Source of the DNA: a virus
Reading direction: 5' to 3' (one strand)
Virus record (IMG/VR): IMGVR_UViG_3300044642_000928
Span: 1-21,041 of that record
Length of the DNA: 21,041 bases
Position 1 is the stretch's first letter. Every line of letters begins with the position of its first letter. This document shows, piece after piece, positions 6,844 through 14,704 of this stretch. The notes below the pieces were generated by a model, which saw nothing but the letters and a program-made list of their open reading frames with translations, did not search any database and was not told the origin of the DNA. The position numbers were made by a program, and so were the translations under genes.

Positions 6844-7610
6844 AGCATTTCTTTTAACTTATTATACGTTTCTTCTATTCCGCGTTTTAATCCAATAAAA
6901 TTTACATCTAAAGGATAATATTGACCTACATAGCCAGATATATTATTTCCTACTGATATCGGAACTTCATATGTATCTAAAGTATTAATAATTTTAGCAA
7001 TATTATAAAGATATAATTTCAGACCTGAATATATACAATCTAAAGTTTTTGGTAAATTATTATTATTAATATAATATTCTATTAAAGTAACCAAATCTTT
7101 CATATAAATAAAATCCATTAATTTATTTTCGTATATTTGGATCGTTTCTTTGTTAATATAACGTTTAATATTTGATTTAATAAATCTGGTATCTAATTCA
7201 TTTTCATCGAACACTCCAAATATTCTTAAATTATAAAAATTTGGTTTATCGTTAATCGATTGACTAATAATAAATTTGCTTAAACCGTACGGAGTCGAAT
7301 GAGTTAGTTCAGCACCAGATCCTAAATTTATAAATTTATTATAATTAGTTTGGTGATTTAAAAGATTATAGTATAATTTTATATTTTGATCTATAATTGA
7401 ACTGTCTTCTAGTTTGTTTCTGTGACCGCCAACGATTGCAGTATGAATTACTACATCAAAATATTTTCCGGAAAACCAATTATTTGTAGCTATCGAATCG
7501 GTTAAATCGAAATCATCTCTTCCAATGCAAGTAACCTCATATTTAGAATGTAAATATGAATACAAACTTCGTCCTATGTAACCATTTTTACCTGTAATTA
7601 ATATTTTCAT
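6840..7610 (-). CDS. NAD(P)-dependent sugar epimerase/reductase (extended SDR)
   Basis: This 256-residue protein belongs to the extended short-chain dehydrogenase family. The dinucleotide-binding GKNGYIG (7-13) opens the Rossmann fold, VVIHTAIVGG follows (53-62), Ser98 lies in LGSGAE, and Tyr108-x3-Lys112 (TPYGLSK) completes the catalytic triad. It is shorter than typical 4,6-dehydratases (about 320) and closer to reductases such as RmlD, GDP-fucose synthase or YerF. It therefore probably reduces or epimerises a 4-keto sugar. It lies immediately downstream of the aldolase/dehydrogenase/thiamine-enzyme trio with a 4-nt overlap, so it may reduce the product they make. The substrate is unknown. 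Confidence 0.75.
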   Translation of the reverse strand: MKILITGKNGYIGRSLYSYLHSKYEVTCIGRDDFDLTDSIATNNWFSGKYFDVVIHTAIVGGHRNKLEDSSIIDQNIKLYYNLLNHQTNYNKFINLGSGAELTHSTPYGLSKFIISQSINDKPNFYNLRIFGVFDENELDTRFIKSNIKRYINKETIQIYENKLMDFIYMKDLVTLIEYYINNNNLPKTLDCIYSGLKLYLYNIAKIINTLDTYEVPISVGNNISGYVGQYYPLDVNFIGLKRGIEETYNKLKEML

Positions 7611-8605
7611 TTATTCTTCAGCTTTTGTGCTACTTCTAAAATAAGATCTTCTTGTCCTGCAACTAATTTTCTATTTCCTAACTCAAAAATAAGAGATGAA
7701 TATTCAATTCCATATAATTTAGATGCTTTAATTATCGGCTTCTCAAATCCGGAAAATAATTTTGTTAATCCAGTTAAAACATTAATGGGCGTGGATACGG
7801 GATGTGTTGGAACTAAATAATCCATTACACGATCTGCTTCTTTAATCGTTTCTTCAAAACTAATTCCGGTAGAAAAATTACTACGTTCAAACACAGGTAA
7901 TAATAATTCTAAAGGTGCATTACCAGCTCCAGCCCCAAATCCTCGAATACACGCATCAATCAATTCAGCTCCATTTTCGGCAGCTACTAATGAATTAGCT
8001 ACAGCACATCCTAAATTATTATGCGCATGAAACCCAACTTTAATATTTAATTGTGATTTTAACAAACTAATACGTTCTTTTACGTCAGCAGGTAAATAAG
8101 TGCCTGTCGAATCCATAATGATAACAGCTTGGGCGCCATATTCTTCCATGATCTTAGCTTGTTCTGCTAACTCAGCTGGTGTGATTAAAGCAGACATCAT
8201 TAATACCCCATATACCGTTTTACCGGTCTTTGCTAAATATTCTATGTGGGATTTTGATAAAGTTGCTTCAGTACAATGTGTTGCGACACGAAATACATCG
8301 ACTCCATAATCGATAGCTAACATTGCGTCATCAATAGTAGATAAGCCTGGAATCGTATGAACTCCTAATTTTGATGATTTAAGATTTTTTCTAGCAATAG
8401 TTAACATTTCTTTGTCGGTATTAGGAGATTTTCCTATCAATAACGACGATGCTGCTAAACCATTACCGTGCCCTACTTCTACAACAGGTATTCCAGCTTT
8501 ATCCGCAAATTGACAATATCTTTCGATGCTGTCTAAACTAATAGTATGCTTAACGCTATGATTTCCGTCTCTAAGACTAGAATCCGTAATGATTATATTT
8601 TTCAT
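7607..8605 (-). CDS. 4-hydroxy-2-oxovalerate aldolase (DmpG/MhpE/BphI-like)
   Basis: This 332-residue protein has the family's usual length. It has a TIM barrel with LRDG (11-14; Arg12 and metal ligand Asp13), catalytic His20 (SVKH), VEVGHG near 42-47, VFRVATHC (104-111), IIMDSTG (162-168), metal-binding FHAHNNLG (His193, His195) and DACIRGFGAGAGNAPLE. A C-terminal communication domain (VPTHPVSTP onward) is the part that contacts the dehydrogenase in known complexes. The family cleaves 4-hydroxy-2-oxopentanoate to pyruvate and acetaldehyde, or runs in reverse. All key residues are present. In catabolic operons it degrades aromatics; here no aromatic-degradation genes exist and it sits in a glycan operon, so the physiological substrate is probably different. 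Confidence 0.92.
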   Translation of the reverse strand: MKNIIITDSSLRDGNHSVKHTISLDSIERYCQFADKAGIPVVEVGHGNGLAASSLLIGKSPNTDKEMLTIARKNLKSSKLGVHTIPGLSTIDDAMLAIDYGVDVFRVATHCTEATLSKSHIEYLAKTGKTVYGVLMMSALITPAELAEQAKIMEEYGAQAVIIMDSTGTYLPADVKERISLLKSQLNIKVGFHAHNNLGCAVANSLVAAENGAELIDACIRGFGAGAGNAPLELLLPVFERSNFSTGISFEETIKEADRVMDYLVPTHPVSTPINVLTGLTKLFSGFEKPIIKASKLYGIEYSSLIFELGNRKLVAGQEDLILEVAQKLKNK

Positions 8606-8607
8606 AG

Positions 8608-9465
8608 TTAATGTTTTAATTTTTCTGTAATCTTAATTGCCGCACAGTTAATAATATCTAAGTTACCGGCATATTCTGGCAGATACTCTCCAGTTCCCTT
8701 TACCCTAATACTTAATACAACTACTCCGTTTTCATTTAGTGTAGGCGGTAATACTAGTTCGTAATATGGTATATAAGTTTTTAATTCTTCTATTTTTTCT
8801 GCAATCTTTTCTGTTAAATTATTAAAATCAATTTCTTTAGTTTTAATAAAAATAGTAGTTTGCATATCAACGCATGGTTCTGCGGGATTCAAATTAAGAA
8901 TAACTTTAGTTTTTCTACATCCGGTGAACTTAGTTATTGCATTTTTTGTAGTTTTAATGTAATTGTCAACATTGATTCTCGTAGCCATTCCGGCACTTTT
9001 AGATGCAATTTGAGACACAATTTCTACGTATTCTAATCCTTTACAATGTTTTGATATTAAATGTAACATTGGCATTGATGCTTGTCCCCCACACGTAATC
9101 ATGTTAACATTATCATCCGTTAATATAATATCTCCATTAACATCAGGTACGCACATATCCCCAACTTTTGCTGGAGTTAAATCAATTACTTTGATTCCTT
9201 GTTCTTTAAAGATTTTAGCATGTTCTTTAGCATCTGTAGCATTAGTACAATCATATACCACTTCGCAACAATTAGGATTATTTTTGAAATAATCAATTCC
9301 TTGATCTGATATTTTAATTCCTTTTGATTTAGCAATACTCATCGTGCCAGAATCCAATCTTCTTCCTACGAATGCTACTACATCAATAAAGTCAGTTTTA
9401 ATTGACTTTAACATGAGATCGGTACCGATATTACCTGTACCTAAAATTGCTACTTTTATTTTCAT
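8608..9465 (-). CDS. Acetaldehyde dehydrogenase, acylating (DmpF/MhpF/BphJ-like)
   Basis: This 285-residue protein has an NAD-binding GTGNIGT (9-15) and FVGRR, then CTNATDAKEHAKIF (73-86) and the catalytic Cys125 in NMITCGGQASMP. A conserved SAGMATRINVDNYI stretch follows, and the C-terminus re-enters the dimer/complex fold (AGNLDIINCAA). The family oxidises acetaldehyde with NAD and CoA to acetyl-CoA and works as a channelling complex with the aldolase, whose gene starts 2 nt downstream. It is slightly shorter than catabolic homologues (about 300-315). Its own start overlaps the stop of the thiamine-enzyme gene by 4 nt, suggesting the three are made together. Confidence 0.92.
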   Translation of the reverse strand: MKIKVAILGTGNIGTDLMLKSIKTDFIDVVAFVGRRLDSGTMSIAKSKGIKISDQGIDYFKNNPNCCEVVYDCTNATDAKEHAKIFKEQGIKVIDLTPAKVGDMCVPDVNGDIILTDDNVNMITCGGQASMPMLHLISKHCKGLEYVEIVSQIASKSAGMATRINVDNYIKTTKNAITKFTGCRKTKVILNLNPAEPCVDMQTTIFIKTKEIDFNNLTEKIAEKIEELKTYIPYYELVLPPTLNENGVVVLSIRVKGTGEYLPEYAGNLDIINCAAIKITEKLKH

Positions 9466-11213
9466 CTCGTTATACTATTACTTCGTTCATTAATTCCGGA
9501 AACCATCGCCGCTTTAATATCTTCTAAAGGCAACAATGGCGACATTTCTTCTAGTAATCCAGCTTGAATTGTATTGTCATTATTTTTGATACCTTTTACT
9601 TTAGGTATAAATTCTTGATTCGGATCCATAAATACTTCTAAAATACTTTGATTGGTAGCTGCTAAAAAATCATCAACATTATCTAATGTATAATAATCAT
9701 ATCCAAATGCATCTGCTACTTTTTTATATTCTGGAAGTTCTACGCCTGTTGATTTATCAACGCAAGTTTTCGTTCCACCAAATAACATGTTTTGCGTATG
9801 CTTGATCATTAAGTAGCCATCATTGTTAAAGATAACAATTTTAACTGGCAAATTATGAGTTTTAATTGTTTGAAGTTCTTGTAAATTCATCATCATACCT
9901 CCATCACAATTCAAACATAATACTGACTTATTACCAAATCCAGCGCCAACCGCCGCGGCAAGACCATATCCCATTTCGCCTAAACCTAATGATGTAAACA
10001 TCTTTTGATTTGGTTTGATATTAAATCCATAAAAGCCACTTAATAAAGCAGTTCCCATGTCCGTAACAATTGTATAGTTATCGGGTACTTTGTTTGAGAA
10101 CCAATCTATAAATGTATATGAATTAGTAGGATCAACTAAATGTTCAGGCATTACTCTAGGATATTTGTTTCGAATGTTATCGCAATATAATTTCCAATCC
10201 GTAGTGTCTACTTTAATTAAATCAACTGAAATTAAATCATATAAGATGTTTCCGATATCTTCATTAATTGGTAATCCATCAAATTTATTTGTTTCTGTTG
10301 AGTCTATATCAATATGAACTATTGTTGCATTAGGTGCAAAATCTTTTCTAGAATATCCTGTTTGTAATAGAGATAATCTACTTCCCATTACAATTAATAA
10401 ATCGCAATTTTGTACTATAAAATTGGATGAACGTTGTCCTTGAACACCTGAACGACCGTAGTTATTTGAATGAGTTTCTTCAAGTAAATCTACTGCTGAC
10501 CAAGTTAATATTGTGGGTAAATTATGTTGCTCAATAAATTGTTTAAATAATTTTTCTGATTGAGATAATTTAACTCCATGTCCTCCAATTACAACTGGTC
10601 TTTTACTTTGGTTAAGTAAATCTATTAAGTCTAATGTTTTTGGACTTAACATTGGAGTGTTTAATTTTTTAAATGGGGTGATAGGTTGTTCTTCAACCAT
10701 TTGTCCTTGAATATCAAATGGTATTTCTAAAAATACAGGACCTGGTCTATTGATTTGTGTTGTTTCAAATGCCTTTTCAAATGTTTCGTATACATTTTCT
10801 TTAGTGATTCGAACAGACATTTTTGTATGTTTTGAAAATGTATCTACTGAATCATATCCTTGAATACCGTACATTCTCATATCTGAATATTCATTAATAT
10901 AATATGATTGTTCTTGTCCCGATATAATAATTCCAGGAATTGAATCTGCCCAATTGGATAAAATACCAGTAAATGAATTCGAAGATCCTCCGCCGGCTGT
11001 AACTAGTGATGCAGCCAGTTTTCCAGTAGATCTATAATATGCTCCCATTGCCATAACGGCAGCTTGTTCATGATGTACAGCGATTAATTTAATATTAGAT
11101 TTGTTATTTATGGAATTGTATATATGAGAATTAGCAGACCCGATAATACCAAATACAACTTCGATATTATTCTTTTCTAAAAATTCTGCTATAACATCAC
11201 TAACTTTTACCAT
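9462..11213 (-). CDS. Thiamine-diphosphate-dependent enzyme, acetolactate synthase/YerE-like
   Basis: This 583-residue protein has the three-domain layout of the pyruvate decarboxylase/acetolactate synthase superfamily. The N-terminal Pyr domain has the catalytic Glu49 in VHHEQAA. A central domain (about 190-340) carries VVIGGHGV and LLIVMGSRL. The C-terminal PP domain has the Mg/ThDP motif running from Cys436-Asp437-Gly438 to Asn463-Asn464 (FNNDGY). The first Gly of the usual GDG is Cys here. Relatives include YerE, which adds an acetyl group from pyruvate to a 4-keto-3,6-dideoxy sugar. Because it is coupled to the acylating dehydrogenase and aldolase and shares the operon with an E1-type 3-dehydrase, a role in building a branched sugar is more likely than branched-chain amino-acid synthesis. 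FAD use cannot be judged from sequence. Confidence 0.88.
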   Translation of the reverse strand: MVKVSDVIAEFLEKNNIEVVFGIIGSANSHIYNSINNKSNIKLIAVHHEQAAVMAMGAYYRSTGKLAASLVTAGGGSSNSFTGILSNWADSIPGIIISGQEQSYYINEYSDMRMYGIQGYDSVDTFSKHTKMSVRITKENVYETFEKAFETTQINRPGPVFLEIPFDIQGQMVEEQPITPFKKLNTPMLSPKTLDLIDLLNQSKRPVVIGGHGVKLSQSEKLFKQFIEQHNLPTILTWSAVDLLEETHSNNYGRSGVQGQRSSNFIVQNCDLLIVMGSRLSLLQTGYSRKDFAPNATIVHIDIDSTETNKFDGLPINEDIGNILYDLISVDLIKVDTTDWKLYCDNIRNKYPRVMPEHLVDPTNSYTFIDWFSNKVPDNYTIVTDMGTALLSGFYGFNIKPNQKMFTSLGLGEMGYGLAAAVGAGFGNKSVLCLNCDGGMMMNLQELQTIKTHNLPVKIVIFNNDGYLMIKHTQNMLFGGTKTCVDKSTGVELPEYKKVADAFGYDYYTLDNVDDFLAATNQSILEVFMDPNQEFIPKVKGIKNNDNTIQAGLLEEMSPLLPLEDIKAAMVSGINERSNSITR

Positions 11214-12157
11214 ATAAATTTATTTCTATAATATTTTACAATTTCTTTTAACTCAACATCAAATTGTTTCCTCGGTTCCCAGCCTAGAGATCTTAGTTTA
11301 GAATCATTTAATGAATATCTAACATCCATACCTGGCCTATTATATGATAAATCAATATATTTTTCAATATCATTTATATCAATATTATTTATAATAAGAA
11401 GTTTTTTAACAGTTTCCAAGTTGCTTTGTTCAAACCCACCACATATATTAAAAATTTCATTTTCGACGCCAGATTCTATGATTGTAATTATAGAATTTGC
11501 AGTATCTTGTGCATGTAGCCAATTTCTAACGGGAGTACCACCATTATGTAATGGTATTTTTTTTCCCAATGTTAATAATTTGCACGCTTTAGGAATTAGT
11601 TTTTCTACATACTGACCAATGCCGTAATTATTTGTAGGACGAACAATTACATACGGTACATTATGAGTACGTTGCCAAGCTAATATTAACATATCGGCTG
11701 CAGCTTTTGTTGCTGAATAAGGATTAGAAGGTTTTAATAGATGTTCTTCTGTATGTTCGCCAGATTCAATATCTCCATATACTTCGTCTGTACTAAAATG
11801 TAATAATATTGGTTTTTTAGAATGTTCCCCTCGATGATTCTTTATAAGTTCTAATAAATTATGAACACCATCGATATTTGATTTAATGAATTCAGAACTG
11901 CTAACAATTGAATTTCCAACATGTGTTTCTGCTGCAGTATTAATCACATAATCACAATCATATAAAAATTTTAAATCATTGATATCGCAATGCACAAAAG
12001 AAAAATTTGGATATATTTTAAATTCATTTAATACATCTTTATTTGCAGCATATGTAATTTTATCAACGCCTTTAACATACCAACCTTTTTCTAAACACGT
12101 ACGTGTCACATAGGATCCTATAAATCCTAAACATCCGGTCACATAAACTACTTTCAT
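11207..12157 (-). CDS. dTDP-glucose 4,6-dehydratase-like SDR (RmlB family)
   Basis: This 316-residue extended SDR has the cofactor loop TGCLGFIG (7-14) and NTAAETHVGNSI (73-84), which is the RmlB signature. The catalytic Thr123-Asp124-Glu125 lies in FSTDEVYGD, with Tyr147-x3-Lys151 in NPYSATK. RPTNNYGIGQYVEKLIP, GTPVRNWLHAQD and a C-terminal RPGMDVRYSLN also match RmlB. The family makes dTDP-4-keto-6-deoxyglucose, the branch point for many deoxysugars. RmlA, RmlC and RmlD are not in the window, so donor supply and later steps must come from elsewhere. It overlaps the thiamine-enzyme gene by 7 nt and the upstream gene by 4 nt. Confidence 0.88.
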   Translation of the reverse strand: MKVVYVTGCLGFIGSYVTRTCLEKGWYVKGVDKITYAANKDVLNEFKIYPNFSFVHCDINDLKFLYDCDYVINTAAETHVGNSIVSSSEFIKSNIDGVHNLLELIKNHRGEHSKKPILLHFSTDEVYGDIESGEHTEEHLLKPSNPYSATKAAADMLILAWQRTHNVPYVIVRPTNNYGIGQYVEKLIPKACKLLTLGKKIPLHNGGTPVRNWLHAQDTANSIITIIESGVENEIFNICGGFEQSNLETVKKLLIINNIDINDIEKYIDLSYNRPGMDVRYSLNDSKLRSLGWEPRKQFDVELKEIVKYYRNKFIW

Positions 12158-12987
12158 ACAAATCTTTCTTTACATCGTTCTACAAACTTATTAACTTGTT
12201 TAATCATATCTTCTTCAGCTATTTCAATTTCTTTATATAACAATGGCAATGTTTCTATTGCTCTGTCGATATCGGTTTCGCCGAAAGCTACCCCATATGG
12301 ATTAAACCTAGATCCCATTAACCATTCTTCTTTTGTTTTTGTTCCGTCTGGGATTACTATACTTATACAACCACACATTGCTGCTTGTATAGATAAAAAA
12401 GTATAATTATCATAACAATAAAATTTTTTAGTTGCATTAAATATACTTGATATATTTGATAAATTTCCAGCATCATGAAATTTAATTTCAATCGAGTCAG
12501 CTGGGTGTACTAATGATTTTGGATTTCCTTTTCGTATAGAATAGCAACTTCCGTTTCTAGATACATTTTTATTTTGAAATATATTCGAATGAAATTCTGT
12601 TATCATTAATTGATTTTCGCGCGATCCTAATTCGTCAGTATAATAATAATCCATATACCAATATATTAAATCCGTATCTGAATATGTATTATAATCTGTT
12701 TGATTTGCTGGGCCTAATATCCATCTTACCACATTTTTTGAATTCAATGGATTATAATGAATTCCTTCCGGATATATTACAATTGCATCAGAAATGTTAT
12801 CAAATATTTCTTGAGTTATTAACGGCGTATTGTAATCGGAACATACATTAAATGTATCTCGTACATGGATTGGCATTAAATAACAAGGATAACCAATTTG
12901 GTTTAGTAAATGACATAATTTATGCATTACTTTGATTCCGCCAACACCCGGATCATAATCATATGTGTAAATTACAAAAGGTTTCAT
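12154..12987 (-). CDS. Probable GT-B glycosyltransferase (GT4-like)
   Basis: This 277-residue soluble protein starts YTYDYDPGVGGIKVMHKLCHLL, the usual Gly-rich N-terminal loop of GT-B enzymes. Its C-terminal half has FYCYDNYTFLSIQAAMCGCISIVIPDG (about 206-232), the donor-side pattern in which a conserved acidic/Tyr-rich stretch leads into Ala-x-x-x-Gly-(C/T)-x-x-(I/V)-(V/I)-x-(P/D). An N-terminal receptor-domain strand (AIVIYPEGI) is also visible. Donor and acceptor are unknown. It is shorter than typical GT4 enzymes (350-400), so part of the acceptor domain may be reduced. Confidence 0.6.
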   Translation of the reverse strand: MKPFVIYTYDYDPGVGGIKVMHKLCHLLNQIGYPCYLMPIHVRDTFNVCSDYNTPLITQEIFDNISDAIVIYPEGIHYNPLNSKNVVRWILGPANQTDYNTYSDTDLIYWYMDYYYTDELGSRENQLMITEFHSNIFQNKNVSRNGSCYSIRKGNPKSLVHPADSIEIKFHDAGNLSNISSIFNATKKFYCYDNYTFLSIQAAMCGCISIVIPDGTKTKEEWLMGSRFNPYGVAFGETDIDRAIETLPLLYKEIEIAEEDMIKQVNKFVERCKERFV

Positions 12988-13730
12988 ACTAAATTGTGCG
13001 TATTTTCATTTAAAAACCAATAAACATTATCAGAATATCGTTCTTCTCCAATACAATGCATAAAATCTATTTGATTTGGTAATTCAATAATTCTTTTTTT
13101 GTCTAATGCATGTCCTATAGCGGCTGGGGCTGATAAATTTGCGATTAACATGTTACATGAATTAATAGAAGTAAACCATTCATCTAAAGTTGTTACCTTG
13201 TAAAATTCAACTAAATGTTTATACGGAAATTCATTATAATCATTAATGGTAGACGAAATAAATAATACGTTGTCTTTACCATAATGATCAATTAATCGTT
13301 CATATGGAAAATCTGGATTACGCATTACATTAGCTTTACGTTGTATTAATATTTTGTTTTGTAAAATGGTATCGAGTTTATTATACGTTAACCATTTATA
13401 GTCGCCATTTATCGTAAATTTAAACATGTTTTGATAAATATTTGACCAACACGTTTGATATAATAGTTCTGAGTCAATATATCGTCCTAAATCAATATAT
13501 TCCGCCGGAACTTCATGTTTAACGTAATTATCATATATTCCGAAACTTTTAATATATGGCTGTTGCATAATTATATCATACAACTCTTGATATGTATTTT
13601 CAATTCCAAATTCCCATCCTATGTCGTACATGTATAAATCAGCCGGCTCATTATGAAGTTCGCATAAATTTTTTACAGCAAATAATGAATGAACAAAATC
13701 ACCTAATTTGCCTCCCATTAAAAACTTCAT
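12984..13730 (-). CDS. GT9/heptosyltransferase-like glycosyltransferase
   Basis: This 248-residue protein begins FLMGGKLGDFVHSLFAVKNL, the G-G-x-(L/I)-GD-x-(V/I) signature of the ADP-heptose:LPS heptosyltransferase superfamily (Gly6, Gly7, Gly10, Asp11). The C-terminal part has VTTLDEWFTSINSCNMLIAN followed by LSAPAAIGHALDKKRIIEL, which matches the donor-binding end of GT9 (Ser/Asp-(T/S)-x-x-x-H-x-A-x-A). At 248 residues it is about 100 shorter than true heptosyltransferases, so it may use another sugar. Both ends overlap neighbouring genes by 4 nt. Confidence 0.65.
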   Translation of the reverse strand: MKFLMGGKLGDFVHSLFAVKNLCELHNEPADLYMYDIGWEFGIENTYQELYDIIMQQPYIKSFGIYDNYVKHEVPAEYIDLGRYIDSELLYQTCWSNIYQNMFKFTINGDYKWLTYNKLDTILQNKILIQRKANVMRNPDFPYERLIDHYGKDNVLFISSTINDYNEFPYKHLVEFYKVTTLDEWFTSINSCNMLIANLSAPAAIGHALDKKRIIELPNQIDFMHCIGEERYSDNVYWFLNENTHNLV

Positions 13731-14077
13731 AATTTTATCTCAGTATATTCAGTTTCGAAAAATTTTTCTTGTATTGCTATTTTTTTTAAATACCGGTCGT
13801 AATTTGCTTTAGCAGTTATAGTAGATAATTCAGATTCATGTGCTCTGTCGACTAATTCAAACACTAATGCATTGGTATTTCGTAACATTTCATATTCGAT
13901 GCTAGTTTTTATTTGATTAAATTTATCGATTCCTATTTGATTTATTATTTCATCACTTAATAACTGATATGAAGTGTTTAATTTTTTATTGACAATGCCG
14001 GTACTGTTTTCTAATTTTACTTCATAAATTGATAGTAAATCAAATACATACGATTCATCTAAACTAATCTTTAACAT
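13727..14077 (-). CDS. Small helical protein of unknown function in the glycan operon
   Basis: This protein has 116 residues, soluble and predicted largely helical. It has an N-terminal DESYVFDLLSIYEVKLENS segment, a middle helix (IGIDKFNQIKTSIEYEMLRN), NALVFELVDRAHESE (69-83), and NYDRYLKKIAIQEKFF near the end. The general spacing (a short N-terminal strand, an Ile/Leu-Lys helix, Asn-(L/V)-F-x-x-(V/I)-D-R-A, a closing RY-x-x-K-x-x-I-Q helix) faintly recalls the DUF6165 family, which occurs in sugar-gene clusters, but I cannot confirm membership. It is translationally coupled to the GT9-like gene (4-nt overlap). A partner or regulatory role for an adjacent transferase is speculation. Confidence 0.55.
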   Translation of the reverse strand: MLKISLDESYVFDLLSIYEVKLENSTGIVNKKLNTSYQLLSDEIINQIGIDKFNQIKTSIEYEMLRNTNALVFELVDRAHESELSTITAKANYDRYLKKIAIQEKFFETEYTEIKL

Positions 14078-14083
14078 ATAACG

Positions 14084-14704
14084 TTATTTATTTTTAATAT
14101 TTTCTATAATATGAAGTCCAGTGCATTTTTCAAAGTAATTATTCGATATAAATTCATTTGAAAAATATTTTGGATTAATCCACCAATCTTCGAAGTAATT
14201 AGTATCATCCCATAATCCTAAACTACCATTTGGTGCTTTAACATCGTCGCATAATCGAATATATCCTTTTGATGATAAAATATCATATGATTTTGTTTTA
14301 GACTCATTGCCGCCAGCATAAAAATCATGTTCAAATGTCATTATTTTAAATTCATACGAATCAAATGGAAAATTTTCTAATCCAACGATTGATGTTGGAT
14401 CGATATCTAATGATATGTAATCAATTACGGTTGGCACTTCATAAAAATTAAAAATATCTCGTAATTCCGTTTGAGGTATAAGAACAGTTAATACATCCGA
14501 ATTTATACTTACATTACGACGATTTGTTGCTGATGCTGGGTCTCCGTCAATACATACGCCTTTCCAACCAGCTTCTTCTAGAAGCAATGTATTACTATTG
14601 ATTCCAGTGTGATCAAATCCGGCGCCAATATCTACAAAAAACCCGGCGTTCCCAATAAGTTTTAGTGCAAATTGATCTTGGTATACTTGTGAATATGTTT
14701 TCAT
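14084..14704 (-). CDS. FkbM-family SAM-dependent methyltransferase
   Basis: This protein has 206 residues. SQVYQDQFALKL opens the protein as in FkbM-type methyltransferases. FFVDIGAGFDHTGINSNTLLLEE (22-44) is SAM motif I, and WKGVCIDGDP (about 47-56) is motif II with the ribose-binding acidic residue. DYISLDIDPTSI (about 95-106) is the post-motif strand with its Asp pair, and KIMTFEHDFY gives the usual (T)-(I/F)-E-x-(D) stretch. The family O-methylates sugars and polyketides, so methylation of a glycan hydroxyl is likely, though the target is unknown. The minus-strand sequence around its stop codon contains AATAAATA. Confidence 0.78.
   Translation of the reverse strand: MKTYSQVYQDQFALKLIGNAGFFVDIGAGFDHTGINSNTLLLEEAGWKGVCIDGDPASATNRRNVSINSDVLTVLIPQTELRDIFNFYEVPTVIDYISLDIDPTSIVGLENFPFDSYEFKIMTFEHDFYAGGNESKTKSYDILSSKGYIRLCDDVKAPNGSLGLWDDTNYFEDWWINPKYFSNEFISNNYFEKCTGLHIIENIKNK

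Noticed and set aside
9462-11213. Annotation as a biosynthetic acetolactate synthase for branched-chain amino acids
   Set aside because: No ilvN-type subunit or other ilv genes nearby; the gene is coupled to an acylating dehydrogenase and aldolase within a glycan operon.
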